Source: Corynebacterium sanguinis
GTDB taxonomy: Bacteria > Actinomycetota > Actinomycetes > Mycobacteriales > Mycobacteriaceae
Length of the DNA: 64,000 nucleotides
Assembly (NCBI RefSeq): GCF_007641235.1
Contig: NZ_CP038157.1
Coordinates: 2,046,001-2,110,000 of the forward strand
Reading direction: 5' to 3'
Within the stretch, counting starts at the first letter, position 1. Each line of letters starts with the position of its first letter. Made by a program: the position numbers and the translations under genes. Under the pieces are notes generated by a model. It was not told the DNA's origin. It made no database searches and saw nothing but the letters and a program-made list of their open reading frames with translations. Shown piece by piece: positions 1-10,026 of the stretch.

Positions 1-17
1 TGGGCACAATGCTGTGG

Positions 18-602
18 TCATGGGGTGGGGTCCTTTCGGGGGCTGGTGTAGACGGCCATATCCATACGCGCGATGCCGTACAGGCGCTTCTTCAGCTTCT
101 GGGTCGTCGGGGTAAACGCCTCTGGCCAGGCGGTTTCCGGGCTTTCGCGGTGGCGCTCGACGACGACCACGGCGCCGTCGACAAGCGCGGGCTCAAGGGC
201 TGCGAGCATCTCGGCGACGGACTCGTCCGCGAGGTCATAGGGCGGGTCGGCAAGCACCATGGAGAAGTGGTTGCGCGGCGCCCGGGCCAAATAGGTGGAC
301 GCCTTGACCGGCTCGACGTGCACGTTCGGGTGGCCGACGACGGAGGCGTTGAACTCGATGACCTTGACCGCGCGCGGGTCGTTCTCGACGAGCACGACCT
401 CCGCCGCACCGCGCGAGGCGGCCTCGAGGCCCAGCGCGCCCGAGCCGGCGAACAGGTCAAGCACCGTCTGGTCGATCAAACCAAAGCGCACCTGCAGGGA
501 GGAGAACAGACCCTCGCGCGCGCGATCGGAGGTCGGGCGCGTCCCCTCAGGCGGTACCTTAATTTCGCGCCCGCGCGCCTCGCCGGAAATGATGCGGTTC
601 AT
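18..602 (-). CDS. rsmD: 16S rRNA (guanine(966)-N2)-methyltransferase RsmD
   Basis: Transfers a methyl group from S-adenosylmethionine to a guanine of 16S rRNA during 30S assembly in the cytoplasm. The 194-residue product starts at ATG 602 (MNRIISGEARG), the usual family start; the frame stays open upstream but that extension has no family resemblance. A SAM-binding LDLFAGSGALG lies at residues 48-58 and the catalytic ADPPYD at 118-123. It follows recG by 20 nt on the same strand, so the two are probably co-transcribed. In relatives coaD often comes next, which would fall beyond the left edge of the window. Length and motifs fit RsmD well. Confidence 0.93.
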   Translation of the reverse strand: MNRIISGEARGREIKVPPEGTRPTSDRAREGLFSSLQVRFGLIDQTVLDLFAGSGALGLEAASRGAAEVVLVENDPRAVKVIEFNASVVGHPNVHVEPVKASTYLARAPRNHFSMVLADPPYDLADESVAEMLAALEPALVDGAVVVVERHRESPETAWPEAFTPTTQKLKKRLYGIARMDMAVYTSPRKDPTP

Positions 603-622
603 GCACCCCACCTTAACCGGTG

Positions 623-2725
623 TCAGCTTTTGTCCAGATATTCCCACTCCTCCGGCACCGTGGACATCAGCGCCTCCATCGCTGCGCGCGCCAGCTGCGG
701 GTGCTGCTCGACGAAGCGCTCGGCGTCGTCGTAGGCGCGCTGCACGATGTCGTAGTCGTCCACCAGGTTGATCAGCCGCAGCGTGCGGTGGCTGCCGGAC
801 TGGTTCACGCCCAGGATGTCGCCCTCCTGTCGGGTGCGCAGGTCGAGCTCCGCGAGAGCGAAGCCGTCGGTGGTGGCAGCGACCTGGCAGACGCGCTCGA
901 ACGCCGGGGACTCCTCCTCGGCAAGCGTGTGGAACAAACACAGCGACTGATTGCCGCCGCGGCCAACGCGCCCGCGCAGCTGGTGGAGCTGGCTCACACC
1001 GAAGTGCTCCGACTCGCGCACCATCATCACGGTCGCGTTGGGCACGTCCACGCCCACCTCGATGACCGTGGTGGACACCAGCACGTCGATCGCCCCGGCG
1101 GCGAAATCCTTCATCACCGCGTCCTTGTCCTCGCCCTTCATCCTGCCGTGGAGAACGCCGACCTCGAGGTCGGCGAACTCGGTGGCTGAGAGCATCGCGG
1201 CGGTGATGAGCACGCCGCCGTCGCCGTCGATACGCGGGCAGACAATATAAGCTTGGCGCCCGGCCTGGGCCTCCTCACGGATCTTCTCCCAGCCGCGCTC
1301 CACCCACGCGGACTTGAACTGCGGGACGACGGAGGACTGGATCGGTTTGCGCCCGCCGGGCAACTCGCGCAGGGTGGAGATTTCCAAGTCACCGAAAACG
1401 GTGATCGCCATGGTGCGCGGGATCGGGGTGGCCGTCATCACCAGCACGTGCGGCGGGTGCTCCCCGCCCTTGGCCCGCAGCGCGTCTCGCTGCTCGACGC
1501 CGAAACGGTGCTGCTCGTCAACCACCACGAGGCCGAGGCGGAAAAACTCCACGCCCTCCTGGATCAGCGCGTGGGTGCCCACCACGATGTCGGCCTGGCC
1601 GGAGACGATGTTGAGCATCGCTTCCTGGCGCTGCGCGGCGGTCATCGACCCCGTCAGCGCCACAACGCTCGTGGTCAGGCCGGCGCGCAGCACGGTTTCC
1701 TGCAGCGAGCGCGCGTGTTGCATAGTCAGCACCTCCGTGGGCGCGAGCAGGGCGCACTGGGAGCCGTTATCCGCCGCCTGGAGCATCGCCAGCAGGCTGA
1801 CGATGGTTTTGCCGGAGCCGACCTCGCCCTGGAGCAGCCGGCTCATCGGGCGCGGCCGCGACATGTCCGCGGTGATGTCGGCCAGTACCTGTTTTTGCCC
1901 GTCGGTCAGGGGAAACGGCAGGTTGCCCAGCAGCTGGTCGAACTGCCCGCCGCGCACCGGGGGCAGCGCGGTCGCGTCCTCGAGCAGGCGATCCGCGCGG
2001 CGCACCGCCATCACCAGCGCGATGCCGCTCGCCTCCTCGTACTTCAACCGGCGACGCGCCGCGTCCGGGCCGGCCGGGCCGGGCTCGTGGATCTCCCGGA
2101 TCGCCTTGTTCAGCGACGAGTAACCGATCGGGGTAAAGCCCAGCGGCTCCTCGACCTTCGGCAGCGTTTTGAGCACCGCGTGCACCGCGCCCATGATGGT
2201 CCACGTGCTCACCTTCGACGTCGCCGGGTACAGTGGCAGCCACTCGCGGCCGGAGAGGATCTCCTCCAAGTCGCCAAAGTGGGACAGCTGCTTGAGTGCC
2301 CCGGTTGCCTGGGTGGGGCCGTCGAGAAGCACGAAGTCCGGGTGCTGGAGCTGGGGCGCCGAGCGGAAGAAGCTGAGCTTGCCGGTGAGCATGACTCGCT
2401 TGCCTTCGGTCAGCGCGCGCATGGCGAAGCGGGAGCCGAAAAAGGTCGCGCCGATGCGGTAGCGGCCGTCGTCGACGGTGATTTTGTAGATCGGCTTGCC
2501 CTCGCGCGGGATGAAATGGGTATCAATGACGCGGCCGATGATGCTGATCGTGTCGCCCTCGCGCGTGCCTTCGAGCTCGCTGCCCGCGCCGTAGTGCAGG
2601 TACTTGCGCGGGTAGTGGCGCAGCAGGTCGCCGCAGGATTCGATGCCGAGGTGCTTGTGCAGGGCGCGGGCCTGTTTTAAGGGAATGACCAAGTTAAGCG
2701 GCCGCGGATCGATGGTCCCCAACAC
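623..2725 (-). CDS. recG: ATP-dependent DNA helicase RecG
   Basis: Branch-migrating helicase that remodels stalled forks and Holliday junctions. The 700-residue protein has the family's usual length: an OB-fold wedge at about residues 57-135, Walker A GEVGSGKT at 300-307, the DEQH box at 403-406 (the RecG form of DEAH), and the C-terminal helicase motif QLRGRVGRG. The gene starts only 4 nt after the stop of the upstream DAK2 gene and is followed by rsmD after 20 nt, which suggests one transcript. No damaged motif is visible. Confidence 0.95.
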   Translation of the reverse strand: MLGTIDPRPLNLVIPLKQARALHKHLGIESCGDLLRHYPRKYLHYGAGSELEGTREGDTISIIGRVIDTHFIPREGKPIYKITVDDGRYRIGATFFGSRFAMRALTEGKRVMLTGKLSFFRSAPQLQHPDFVLLDGPTQATGALKQLSHFGDLEEILSGREWLPLYPATSKVSTWTIMGAVHAVLKTLPKVEEPLGFTPIGYSSLNKAIREIHEPGPAGPDAARRRLKYEEASGIALVMAVRRADRLLEDATALPPVRGGQFDQLLGNLPFPLTDGQKQVLADITADMSRPRPMSRLLQGEVGSGKTIVSLLAMLQAADNGSQCALLAPTEVLTMQHARSLQETVLRAGLTTSVVALTGSMTAAQRQEAMLNIVSGQADIVVGTHALIQEGVEFFRLGLVVVDEQHRFGVEQRDALRAKGGEHPPHVLVMTATPIPRTMAITVFGDLEISTLRELPGGRKPIQSSVVPQFKSAWVERGWEKIREEAQAGRQAYIVCPRIDGDGGVLITAAMLSATEFADLEVGVLHGRMKGEDKDAVMKDFAAGAIDVLVSTTVIEVGVDVPNATVMMVRESEHFGVSQLHQLRGRVGRGGNQSLCLFHTLAEEESPAFERVCQVAATTDGFALAELDLRTRQEGDILGVNQSGSHRTLRLINLVDDYDIVQRAYDDAERFVEQHPQLARAAMEALMSTVPEEWEYLDKS

Positions 2726-2729
2726 TGCG

Positions 2730-4202
2730 CTACTCCACCCCGATCTCCGCTATCGCACCCAAGCTATCGGCCGGGTAAATGCGCACCTCCGCGCCCAGCG
2801 TGGTGGACAGCAGGTCGTGGTCGAGCGAGGGGATCTCCACCGGGTCGTAGAGCACGGAGATCAGTTCCCCGCCGCCCTCGAGCAGGTGCGCGCAGGCCTC
2901 GGCGACCGCGTCCTCGGGCGCGCCGCTGGCGTGCTCGACCACGGCCGTGCGCATCTCCTCGGCCGCCTCCGCCATCGTCTCCGCCGCGACATCCATGTCG
3001 AGGGCGGCGTCGTGTACTGCAAGCGCCGCGATGCCCGTGACCAGGCGCACGGTCGGCAGCGCCGTGAAGTGTTCGACGGTTTCGCTCGCCGCCTTAACGC
3101 TCGCCACACCCACGTCGCTCATCAGCCCGTTGGGCAGGAAGATGACCTCGCGCGGGCGGGCCTCAGCAACCGCCGCGAGGGCAGCCTCGACGGTGGCGGC
3201 CTCGTCTCCTTCTGGGGCGATGGTCGTGGCCCCGGCCTCGGAGTACAGCTGGGTGAGCGAGCCCGGCGGGGTGATCGCCACGATAAGGCGATCGGTGGGC
3301 GCGGGATTTTCGATTTCGGGCAGGACCTCAAGGCGCAGGTCGGATACCTCGCCAAGGGCGAAGCTCGCCTCGATCAAGGCCCCGGCGTTGACGGAGTGGA
3401 CGTGGACTTTTGCCTCGGTGTCGCTCGCGCGGGCGATGAGGAGGCTGTCACCCCCGGCGTCGACAAGCGTGCGCTCAAGCTCGTCGACGGGTCCGGAGAA
3501 CATGAACATGATCTCGAGATACGCGGGGGCGCCGTGGCCCTCCTCGGCGACCGGCACGGGAGCTTCGCGGGCTTCCTCACCCGTGACCTCGGCGAGCAGC
3601 TCGTCGAGCAGGATCACCAGCCCGGTGCCGCCGGCGTCCACGACACCGGCATCGCGCAGGGCCGCGAGCTGCGACGGCGTGCGCTCCAGCGCCTCGCGCG
3701 CGGCCACCGCCGCCGCCTCGACCACCGTGTCCAGGGGTTGGCCCTGGGCGTCGTGGGCGGCGTCCGCGGCGGCGCGCAGCACGGTGACCACCGTGCCCTC
3801 CACCGGATCGGCGATCGCGCGGTCGACGAAGTCCACGCCGGAGCTCAGCGCCTGGGCCACCACGTCGCCGGTAACTTCCCCGCGGCCCACGGATTGGGCA
3901 ACACCCCTGATCACCTGGGAGAGCACGACACCGGAGTTGCCGCGCGCCCCGCGCATGCTGCCCACCGCCAGCGCCTCGGCCACTTCGGTCATCGAGGCCG
4001 ACTCGTCGAGCTTCGCGGCCTCGCGCACGGCCTCGGCCATCGTGTGCGCCATGTTAGAGCCGGTGTCCGCGTCCGGGACAGGGAAGACGTTGAGCTGGTT
4101 GATCTCCACGCGTCGGCGATCAAGTTCGGATGCCGAGCGCTGAGCCCACGACAGGAGGTGGGCGCCGTCGAACATTGGCTCGAGCGCGGGTGGGTTAGCC
4201 AT
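2730..4202 (-). CDS. DAK2 domain protein (FakA-like kinase family)
   Basis: A 490-residue protein of the DhaL/DAK2 plus DegV-related architecture. The DhaL-type metal and nucleotide motif PVPDADTGSNM is at residues 41-51, followed by the conserved GARGNSGVVLSQ segment. In Firmicutes the same architecture (FakA) phosphorylates fatty acids bound to a FakB partner; whether the corynebacterial protein does this is inference, and no FakB is visible in the window. It lies directly upstream of recG with a 4-nt gap, an arrangement common in actinobacteria, so translation is likely coupled. About 45 nt separate it from ung. Confidence 0.85.
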   Translation of the reverse strand: MANPPALEPMFDGAHLLSWAQRSASELDRRRVEINQLNVFPVPDADTGSNMAHTMAEAVREAAKLDESASMTEVAEALAVGSMRGARGNSGVVLSQVIRGVAQSVGRGEVTGDVVAQALSSGVDFVDRAIADPVEGTVVTVLRAAADAAHDAQGQPLDTVVEAAAVAAREALERTPSQLAALRDAGVVDAGGTGLVILLDELLAEVTGEEAREAPVPVAEEGHGAPAYLEIMFMFSGPVDELERTLVDAGGDSLLIARASDTEAKVHVHSVNAGALIEASFALGEVSDLRLEVLPEIENPAPTDRLIVAITPPGSLTQLYSEAGATTIAPEGDEAATVEAALAAVAEARPREVIFLPNGLMSDVGVASVKAASETVEHFTALPTVRLVTGIAALAVHDAALDMDVAAETMAEAAEEMRTAVVEHASGAPEDAVAEACAHLLEGGGELISVLYDPVEIPSLDHDLLSTTLGAEVRIYPADSLGAIAEIGVE

Positions 4203-4247
4203 GGGACCCGAGTTTACCCCGGCGCCGATTAACCGCGCGAGGCACTC

Positions 4248-4895
4248 TCACCACGACCAGTCAACCGGGTCCGCACCCTGGCTGACCAGCAGCTCGTTCG
4301 CGCGGGAAAACGGCCGGGATCCGAAGAACCCGCGGCTGGCCGATAGCGGCGAGGGGTGCGCCGACTCGATCCTCGGGGTCTCGCCCAAGAAACGCGCGGC
4401 GCTCTGGGCGTCTCGGCCCCACAGAATGGCCACGAGCGGGGTGTGGCGGGCGGCGAGCGCCCGGATCGCCGCCTCCGTCACCGCCTCCCAGCCCTTGCCG
4501 CGGTGCGACGCCGGGGAGCCCGGGCGCACGGTGAGCACCCTGTTGAGCAGCAGGATGCCCTGGGAGGCCCAGCTGCTCAAGTCCCCGTCGGGGCGCGGGG
4601 CGATCCCGAGGTCGTCGTGGAGCTCTTTGTAGATGTTGACCAGCGAGCGCGGCGGGGCGACCCCGGGCTGGGTGGAAAAGCTCAACCCCATGGGGTGTCC
4701 GGGAGTCGGATACGGGTCTTGGCCGAGGATGAGCACGCGGACTTCATCGAAAGGATCCGCGAACGCGCGTAGGATGTCGTTGCCGCGCGGCAGGTACTCG
4801 CGCTCGGCGCGCAGGAAATCGCCCATCGCGTGGATCTGCTCGGCCACGGGCGCGAGAGGCTCCTGCCACGAGGCGTGGACGGGCAGGCGCGTCAT
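4248..4895 (-). CDS. ung: Uracil-DNA glycosylase (family 1)
   Basis: Removes uracil from DNA to start base excision repair. The 215-residue product carries the water-activating motif GQDPYP at residues 58-63 and the minor-groove loop HPSPLS at 180-185, both intact. The start was set at ATG 4895, which overlaps the thiL stop as ATGA; the frame is open upstream but that stretch lies inside thiL. The 4-nt overlap implies translational coupling with thiL, an arrangement seen in other actinobacteria. Confidence 0.95.
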   Translation of the reverse strand: MTRLPVHASWQEPLAPVAEQIHAMGDFLRAEREYLPRGNDILRAFADPFDEVRVLILGQDPYPTPGHPMGLSFSTQPGVAPPRSLVNIYKELHDDLGIAPRPDGDLSSWASQGILLLNRVLTVRPGSPASHRGKGWEAVTEAAIRALAARHTPLVAILWGRDAQSAARFLGETPRIESAHPSPLSASRGFFGSRPFSRANELLVSQGADPVDWSW

Positions 4896-5857
4896 GAGAA
4901 GCTCTCCCATCCTTGGCTGTACGCCGGGGTGGAGCCGTCGACAAGCACGCCCGCTCCCTTGCGAACCTCGCCGACGGTGCGAAAGCCTACCGGCGCGGAG
5001 CCGTCGATCGTGCCGAGCAGCGTGTGGTCCTCGCCGCCGCTGAGCACCCACTGCCACGGGTCGACGCCGAGCAGCTCGCCCGCGGCGATTTGCAGCTCGT
5101 CCGGCGCGATCGCCGCGGAATCGAGGTCGATGAGGACCTTGGAGCGCTCCGCGAGCGTGCCGACGTCATGCACCAGCCCGTCGGAGTTGTCCGTCATCGC
5201 GGTCGCCCCCGCCGCACGCGCGATCATGCCGCGCCCCGGGGTCAGCTCGGGCGCCTGGTAGGCGTGCACCAAGGGGTGCAGGTGCTCCGGGATCTCCGTG
5301 CCGGATTGCAGCAGCGCAAGCCCGGCGGCGGAGTAGCCGATCTTGCCGTGGGCGACGAGGCGCTGGCCCGCGCGCGCCCGGGCGAGCTCCAGGGCGGGCA
5401 GGCTGCCTCCGAGCGAGCCCACCGCGGAGATCGACAGCACGAGCGAGGCGCCGCTGGTGACGTCCCCGCCGACGAGCTCGGAGGTGTACTCGCCCACCTT
5501 CGACTGGATCCCCGCGGCGAACTGACGCACCACCTCAAGCGGCAGCTCGGGCGGGGCGGAAAACGCCAGCACCGCCGCGATCGGTCGCGCCCCCATGGCC
5601 TCGATGTCGGCGAAGTTCTGCACCACGGCCTTGCGCCCCACCGCGAACGGCGTGGTCAGCTCGGGGGCGAAGTGGCGGCCCTGAACCAGCATGTCGGTGG
5701 TGACCACGACGCGGGAGTTCGGCACTGGCGGGGTCAGCACGGCGGCGTCGTCACCGTTAAAGGGCGACGGCGCCTCGCCGAGGATCGCGCGGATGACCTC
5801 GTGCTCACCCACCTCCCCCAGCGTCGGGCCGGTGGCGGGAAAGCCTGTCTCAATCAC
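4892..5857 (-). CDS. thiL: Thiamine-monophosphate kinase ThiL
   Basis: Phosphorylates thiamine monophosphate to the active cofactor thiamine diphosphate. The chosen GTG start at 5857 gives 321 residues beginning [10 protein letters not shown]; the Mg-ATP motif GDDAAV is at 35-40 and a TTDM motif follows at 53-56. An ATG at 5893 is in frame, but it would overlap the divergent DUF3515 start at 5892, so it was not chosen. A purine-rich GAAAGG lies about 11 nt upstream of the GTG. The gene overlaps ung by 4 nt. Confidence 0.9.
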   Translation of the reverse strand: MIETGFPATGPTLGEVGEHEVIRAILGEAPSPFNGDDAAVLTPPVPNSRVVVTTDMLVQGRHFAPELTTPFAVGRKAVVQNFADIEAMGARPIAAVLAFSAPPELPLEVVRQFAAGIQSKVGEYTSELVGGDVTSGASLVLSISAVGSLGGSLPALELARARAGQRLVAHGKIGYSAAGLALLQSGTEIPEHLHPLVHAYQAPELTPGRGMIARAAGATAMTDNSDGLVHDVGTLAERSKVLIDLDSAAIAPDELQIAAGELLGVDPWQWVLSGGEDHTLLGTIDGSAPVGFRTVGEVRKGAGVLVDGSTPAYSQGWESFS

Positions 5858-5891
5858 GGGTGACGTGCGCCTTTCGTTAGACTGCCTAATC

Positions 5892-6827
5892 ATGAGCAAG
5901 GATTCCGCTACCCCGATTCCCAAGCCATTCATCGTTATCAGCCTGGTCCTCGCGGTGGCGCTGATCGTCGGAGTCCTCGCCGGAGCCAAAGTCTACTTCA
6001 ACCGCGTTGCGCTAACGCCGGTGTCCATGCCCGAACTGCCCTCGCCGCTGGCCGATTCGCCGGAGTGCACCTCGCTTCTCGACGCCCTCCCCACCACGCT
6101 CATGGGCCACAGGCGCGCCGAGATCGCCGAGCCGGCACCCCCGGGTGCCGCGGCGTGGCAGTCGTCGTCCACCGAGCGTGTCACGCTGCGCTGCGGGGTG
6201 GACATTCCGCTGCAGTACACCGAGTACACCCCGACGTTCGAGGCCGGCGGGGCGCAGTGGATGCGCATCGACGATCCCATCGCCGGCTCAAACCTGACCA
6301 CGTGGTACACCACCGACCGCTCCCCCGTCGTCGCCGTCACGGCGAACGGCGGTACCGGCGACGCCGCACGCGCGCTTGCCGACGTTAACGCCGCTGCGTT
6401 GCCGGAGGCGACCCATACTCCCGCCCCCGCCCCGCTTTCGCAGCTAGCCGATGGCCCCGCCACCGAAGCGGGTACCTGCGACGCACTGCTATCCGCCCTG
6501 CCGCAGTCTCCCGCCGAGGGGTACACGCGCCTCAACGTCGAGCAGGAACGCACCGTGGCCTGGCAGGCTGAGGGCAAAGAGCCGATTCTTCTGCGCTGCA
6601 ATGTCGCTCCACCGGAGAACTACGAGCCCGGCCTGCAGCTCTACCAGATCAACGGGGTGACCTGGTTCGAGGACACCCAGCTCGCGGGCAACCCCGGGGC
6701 GTCGACCTGGTTCGCGCTCGGCCGCGACACCGTGCTCGCCGTGCACCTGCCGCAGGGCGAAGGCAACTCCGCGGTGACCGCGCTGTCGGAGGCTATCGAG
6801 TCGTCCGTGCCAGGGCGGTCTGAATAA
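5892..6827 (+). CDS. Membrane-anchored DUF3515 protein with duplicated domain
   Basis: A 311-residue protein starting MSKDSATPIP, with one N-terminal transmembrane segment (about residues 13-32, rich in I, V, L, A) and an extracytoplasmic remainder. The outside portion looks like two copies of a DUF3515-type unit: each begins with a Cys followed by a short LLDALP or LLSALP stretch, then a W with a nearby RCGV or RCNV, then a TWY or TWF with VVAV or VLAV. DUF3515 proteins elsewhere usually have one such unit. Function is unknown. It is divergent from thiL across 34 bp, and its last 35 bp overlap the end of ddl tail to tail. Confidence 0.7.
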   Translation: MSKDSATPIPKPFIVISLVLAVALIVGVLAGAKVYFNRVALTPVSMPELPSPLADSPECTSLLDALPTTLMGHRRAEIAEPAPPGAAAWQSSSTERVTLRCGVDIPLQYTEYTPTFEAGGAQWMRIDDPIAGSNLTTWYTTDRSPVVAVTANGGTGDAARALADVNAAALPEATHTPAPAPLSQLADGPATEAGTCDALLSALPQSPAEGYTRLNVEQERTVAWQAEGKEPILLRCNVAPPENYEPGLQLYQINGVTWFEDTQLAGNPGASTWFALGRDTVLAVHLPQGEGNSAVTALSEAIESSVPGRSE

Positions 6828-7848
6828 GGGTGTGCAGTAGCTCGGGGTAGCTCACCCCCGAGGCCTTCCACACCTGCGGGTACATCGAGATCGGGGTGAA
6901 GCCCGGCATGGTGTTGATCTCATTGAGCACCGGCCCGCGCTCGGTGAGGAAGAAGTCCACCCGCGATAGCCCGCGGCAGCCGAGTGTGCGAAACGCCGTG
7001 ATGGCGAGCGAGCGAATCTGCTGCGTGACTTCCTCGCTGTACGGCGCGGGGATGGTGGCTGTCACGCCCTCGTCGAGGTACTTCGTTTCAAAGCCGTAGA
7101 AGCCTTCCTCGCCGTCCTCGGTGCCGTTGAGCGTGGCGGGCACGGAGGCCTCGACGCGGCCGTCCGGGTACTCGAGCACGCCGACTTCCACCTCGTCGCC
7201 GACGAGCTCCGCTTCGACAATCGCCTTGGTGTCGGACTCGAGCGCCGTAGCGATCGCGTCGTCTAGCTCGGCCCAGTCGCTGACCTTGGACACCCCGATC
7301 GACGAACCGCCGCGGGCGGGTTTGACGAATACGGGCAGGCCGAGGCGCTGCTTGGTGGCGTCGTCAAGCGACTCGCCGCGACGCACGATGACCTCGTCGG
7401 TCACCGCGATACCCGCAGAGGAGACGAGCCGCTTGGTGTATTCCTTGTCCATCGCGCACGCGGAGGCGAGCACGCCCGGACCGACGTAGGGCAGGCCCGA
7501 GAGCTCGAAGAAGCCTTGGATCGTGCCGTCTTCGCCGTACATGCCGTGCAGCACGGGGAAGGCGACGTCGACGACCTCGAGGACCTCGCCCGTCGCGACG
7601 TCCGAAATCGTGCCGCGGCGCTGCGGTGTGGCGGTTAGAACCACTTCGCGGCCCGGCGCGACCTCGGGCAGCGTCGCGCCGCCGACAGGGTCGATTCTGC
7701 CGGTGACCCACGCGCCCTCGCGGGTGATGCCGATGGGGACGATCTCGTAGGTCTCCTTCGGCAGCTGCGCCATAATTGCCCCGGCGGAGATGCAGGAGAT
7801 GGAGTGCTCGGTGGAGCGGCCACCGTAAATTACTGCTACACGAATCAC
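6793..7848 (-). CDS. ddl: D-alanine--D-alanine ligase
   Basis: ATP-grasp enzyme joining two D-alanines for peptidoglycan precursors in the cytoplasm. The start is GTG 7848 (VIRVAVIYGGR); the frame continues upstream but that part is a shadow of gpsA. The product is 351 residues, with the N-terminal GGRSTEHSISC, the ATP-grasp loop KPARGGSSIGVSKV, and the metal-binding NEINTMPGFT near the end, all as expected. It follows gpsA by 20 nt on the same strand. Its final 35 bp are also coding on the other strand for the DUF3515 protein. Confidence 0.95.
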   Translation of the reverse strand: MIRVAVIYGGRSTEHSISCISAGAIMAQLPKETYEIVPIGITREGAWVTGRIDPVGGATLPEVAPGREVVLTATPQRRGTISDVATGEVLEVVDVAFPVLHGMYGEDGTIQGFFELSGLPYVGPGVLASACAMDKEYTKRLVSSAGIAVTDEVIVRRGESLDDATKQRLGLPVFVKPARGGSSIGVSKVSDWAELDDAIATALESDTKAIVEAELVGDEVEVGVLEYPDGRVEASVPATLNGTEDGEEGFYGFETKYLDEGVTATIPAPYSEEVTQQIRSLAITAFRTLGCRGLSRVDFFLTERGPVLNEINTMPGFTPISMYPQVWKASGVSYPELLHTLIQTALARTTR

Positions 7849-7868
7849 GTGTCGAAGCCTACAAGGCG

Positions 7869-8867
7869 TTACTCGGATTTCTTCGAGCGACCCATCAGCG
7901 CCACGATGACGTCTGAGACCCCTGCTCCCTCGTGGCACACCGCGCGCACCGCGGTGGTAATCGGCATGTCCACGCCCGCTTTGGCGGCGAGCTGGTAGAT
8001 CGACTGCGAGGAGATCACACCCTCGGCGACCTGCCCCTTGGTCGCCGCCTTGGCCTCCTCCAGGCTCGCCCCCGCGCTCAGCGCCGCGCCGAAGGTGCGG
8101 TTGCGCGACAGCGGGGACGTGCACGTGGCCACCAGATCGCCCATTCCCGCGAGTCCCGCAAACGTGCGCGGGTCGGCGCCGAGCTCGAGGCCGAGGCGCG
8201 TGATTTCCGCCAGCCCGCGGGTGATCAGCGTCGCCTGCGTGTTGCTGCCCAGGTTCAGGCCCGCGGCCATGCCGCAGGCGAGCGCGATGACGTTCTTGCA
8301 GGCCCCGCCGAACTCCGCGCCGACGACGTCGGTGTTGGTGTACGGGCGCATGTAGCGCGTAGAGCACGCCGCCTGGATTAGCTTCGCGCGGTTGAGGTTG
8401 GTGCACGCGATCACCGTGGCCGCGGGTTGCTCCTCGGCCACTTCGCGGGCCAGGTTGGGCCCGGTGAGCACGGCGATGCGCTCCTCGTTGGCCCCAGTGA
8501 TCTCCGCGATGATCTGGGACATCCGCAGATACGTCCCCTGCTCGATACCCTTGGAGATGGACACTAGGGTGGCGTCGGCAGGAAGCAGCGGCTGCCAGGC
8601 CGAGAGGTTCTCGCGCATCGTCTGGCTCGGGACGGCGAAGACGACGATGTCGGCACCGTCGAGCGCTTCGGCGGCATCGGCGGTGGCCACGAGCGCTTCC
8701 GGGAGCGTGATGTCAGGCAGGTAGTCGGCGTTGACGTGATCGGCGCTAATCGAACTCGCTAGCTCCGCGCGCCTCGCCCACAGGGTGACCGCGTTGCCGG
8801 CGTCGGCGAACACCTTCGCCAAAGCCGTGCCCCACGAGCCCGCGCCCATGACAGCTACGTTGACCAT
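7869..8867 (-). CDS. gpsA: NAD(P)-dependent glycerol-3-phosphate dehydrogenase
   Basis: Reduces dihydroxyacetone phosphate to sn-glycerol-3-phosphate for phospholipid synthesis. The start at ATG 8867 ([14 protein letters not shown]) is supported by a GAGGGAG ribosome-binding site just upstream. The 332-residue product has the Rossmann GAGSWGTAL near the N terminus, the [10 protein letters not shown] stretch and the catalytic lysine context [10 protein letters not shown]. It is followed closely by ddl, a pairing also known from C. glutamicum. Confidence 0.95.
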   Translation of the reverse strand: MVNVAVMGAGSWGTALAKVFADAGNAVTLWARRAELASSISADHVNADYLPDITLPEALVATADAAEALDGADIVVFAVPSQTMRENLSAWQPLLPADATLVSISKGIEQGTYLRMSQIIAEITGANEERIAVLTGPNLAREVAEEQPAATVIACTNLNRAKLIQAACSTRYMRPYTNTDVVGAEFGGACKNVIALACGMAAGLNLGSNTQATLITRGLAEITRLGLELGADPRTFAGLAGMGDLVATCTSPLSRNRTFGAALSAGASLEEAKAATKGQVAEGVISSQSIYQLAAKAGVDMPITTAVRAVCHEGAGVSDVIVALMGRSKKSE

Positions 8868-8987
8868 CGCTCCCTCGCTTTCTCCAAGTTGTTGATATCG
8901 CCCCCGGGGCATGTACCGACTAAGATTAGCCGGATGTGTCGGCGGGGTGAGTTCGCACTCCCGCAAAGTGTGCGCCACAATGTGTCC

Positions 8988-10013
8988 ATGGCATCTAGGG
9001 CGACAATGCACGAGACAGACAAGGACGACCGCGGGGAGATGTTCCTCACCGGCCGCCACCAGGAGATCCCGCGCCACCCCGAGCGCGAGTTCGACAAGAC
9101 CACCCTGGCCGCGGGCGCTGTGCTGTGGCGCGGCACCCTCCCGGAGCCGGGCGAGGGCTCCACCCTGGACGGTGTCGAGGTCGCCTGCATCCACCGCCCA
9201 CATTACGACGACTGGTCGCTGGCCAAGGGCAAGGTCGACCCCGGTGAGTCGCTGGTGGCCACCGCCGTGCGCGAGATCAAGGAAGAGACCGGCTACGACA
9301 TCCGCTTGGGCAAGCTTTTGGGCAAGACCATCTACCCGGTGAAGAACACCACCAAGGTGGTCTACTACTGGACGGGCGAGGTCACCGGCGGCGAGTTCAC
9401 GCCCAACAGCGAGGTCGATGAGATCCGCTGGCTGCCCCTCGATGAGGCCAAGGAGCTGCTCACCTACGACCTGGACCGCCAGGTGCTCCAGAAGGCGGAG
9501 AAGCGCTTCCGCCTGCCCGCGACCTCACGGATCTTGTACGTGCGCCACGGCCGCGCCCACGACCGCGAGAAGTGGAGTGGCGACGACAACTTGCGCCCGC
9601 TGGACAAAAAGGGCCGCCACCAGTCCGAGATGCTGGTGCCCATGCTCGCCCCGTTTAACCCGCAGCGCATCTTCTCCGCCGAGCCCGACCGCTGCCAGAC
9701 CACCGTCGCCCCGCTTGCCGACGAGCTCACGCTCGACGTCGAGGTCAACGAGCTGTTCGGTGAGCTCGCCTGGGCCGAGAACCAGGTGGCCTGCAAGCAG
9801 GCCTTCGCGGACGTCATCGCGCTCGGCGGGGTCAGCGTCATCTGCTCCCAGGGCGGGATCATGCCGGACATCATCGCCTGGCTCTCCGACACCGGCAGGC
9901 TGCCTATCGACGGCCCCATCAACGTCAAGAAGGGCGGCGTATGGGTGTTGTCGTTTAGCGGCGACGACCTCACCGGCGCCGACTACATCCCCTCGGCCCT
10001 GCCGGTGCGCTAG
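8988..10013 (+). CDS. MutT1-like Nudix hydrolase with histidine phosphatase domain
   Basis: Two-domain protein of 341 residues, counted from ATG 8988. The Nudix box spans residues 81-103 (GKVDPGESL through REIKEETGY), and a histidine-phosphatase domain starts at the RHG triad, residues 186-188. This is the arrangement of mycobacterial MutT1, which hydrolyses 8-oxo-dGTP or dinucleoside polyphosphates and so protects replication fidelity; the substrate here is inferred. An alternative ATG at 9006 has a better-spaced AGGG upstream, so the true protein may be six residues shorter. It is divergent from gpsA. Confidence 0.85.
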   Translation: MASRATMHETDKDDRGEMFLTGRHQEIPRHPEREFDKTTLAAGAVLWRGTLPEPGEGSTLDGVEVACIHRPHYDDWSLAKGKVDPGESLVATAVREIKEETGYDIRLGKLLGKTIYPVKNTTKVVYYWTGEVTGGEFTPNSEVDEIRWLPLDEAKELLTYDLDRQVLQKAEKRFRLPATSRILYVRHGRAHDREKWSGDDNLRPLDKKGRHQSEMLVPMLAPFNPQRIFSAEPDRCQTTVAPLADELTLDVEVNELFGELAWAENQVACKQAFADVIALGGVSVICSQGGIMPDIIAWLSDTGRLPIDGPINVKKGGVWVLSFSGDDLTGADYIPSALPVR

Positions 10014-10026
10014 GGCCTGAGGTTCT

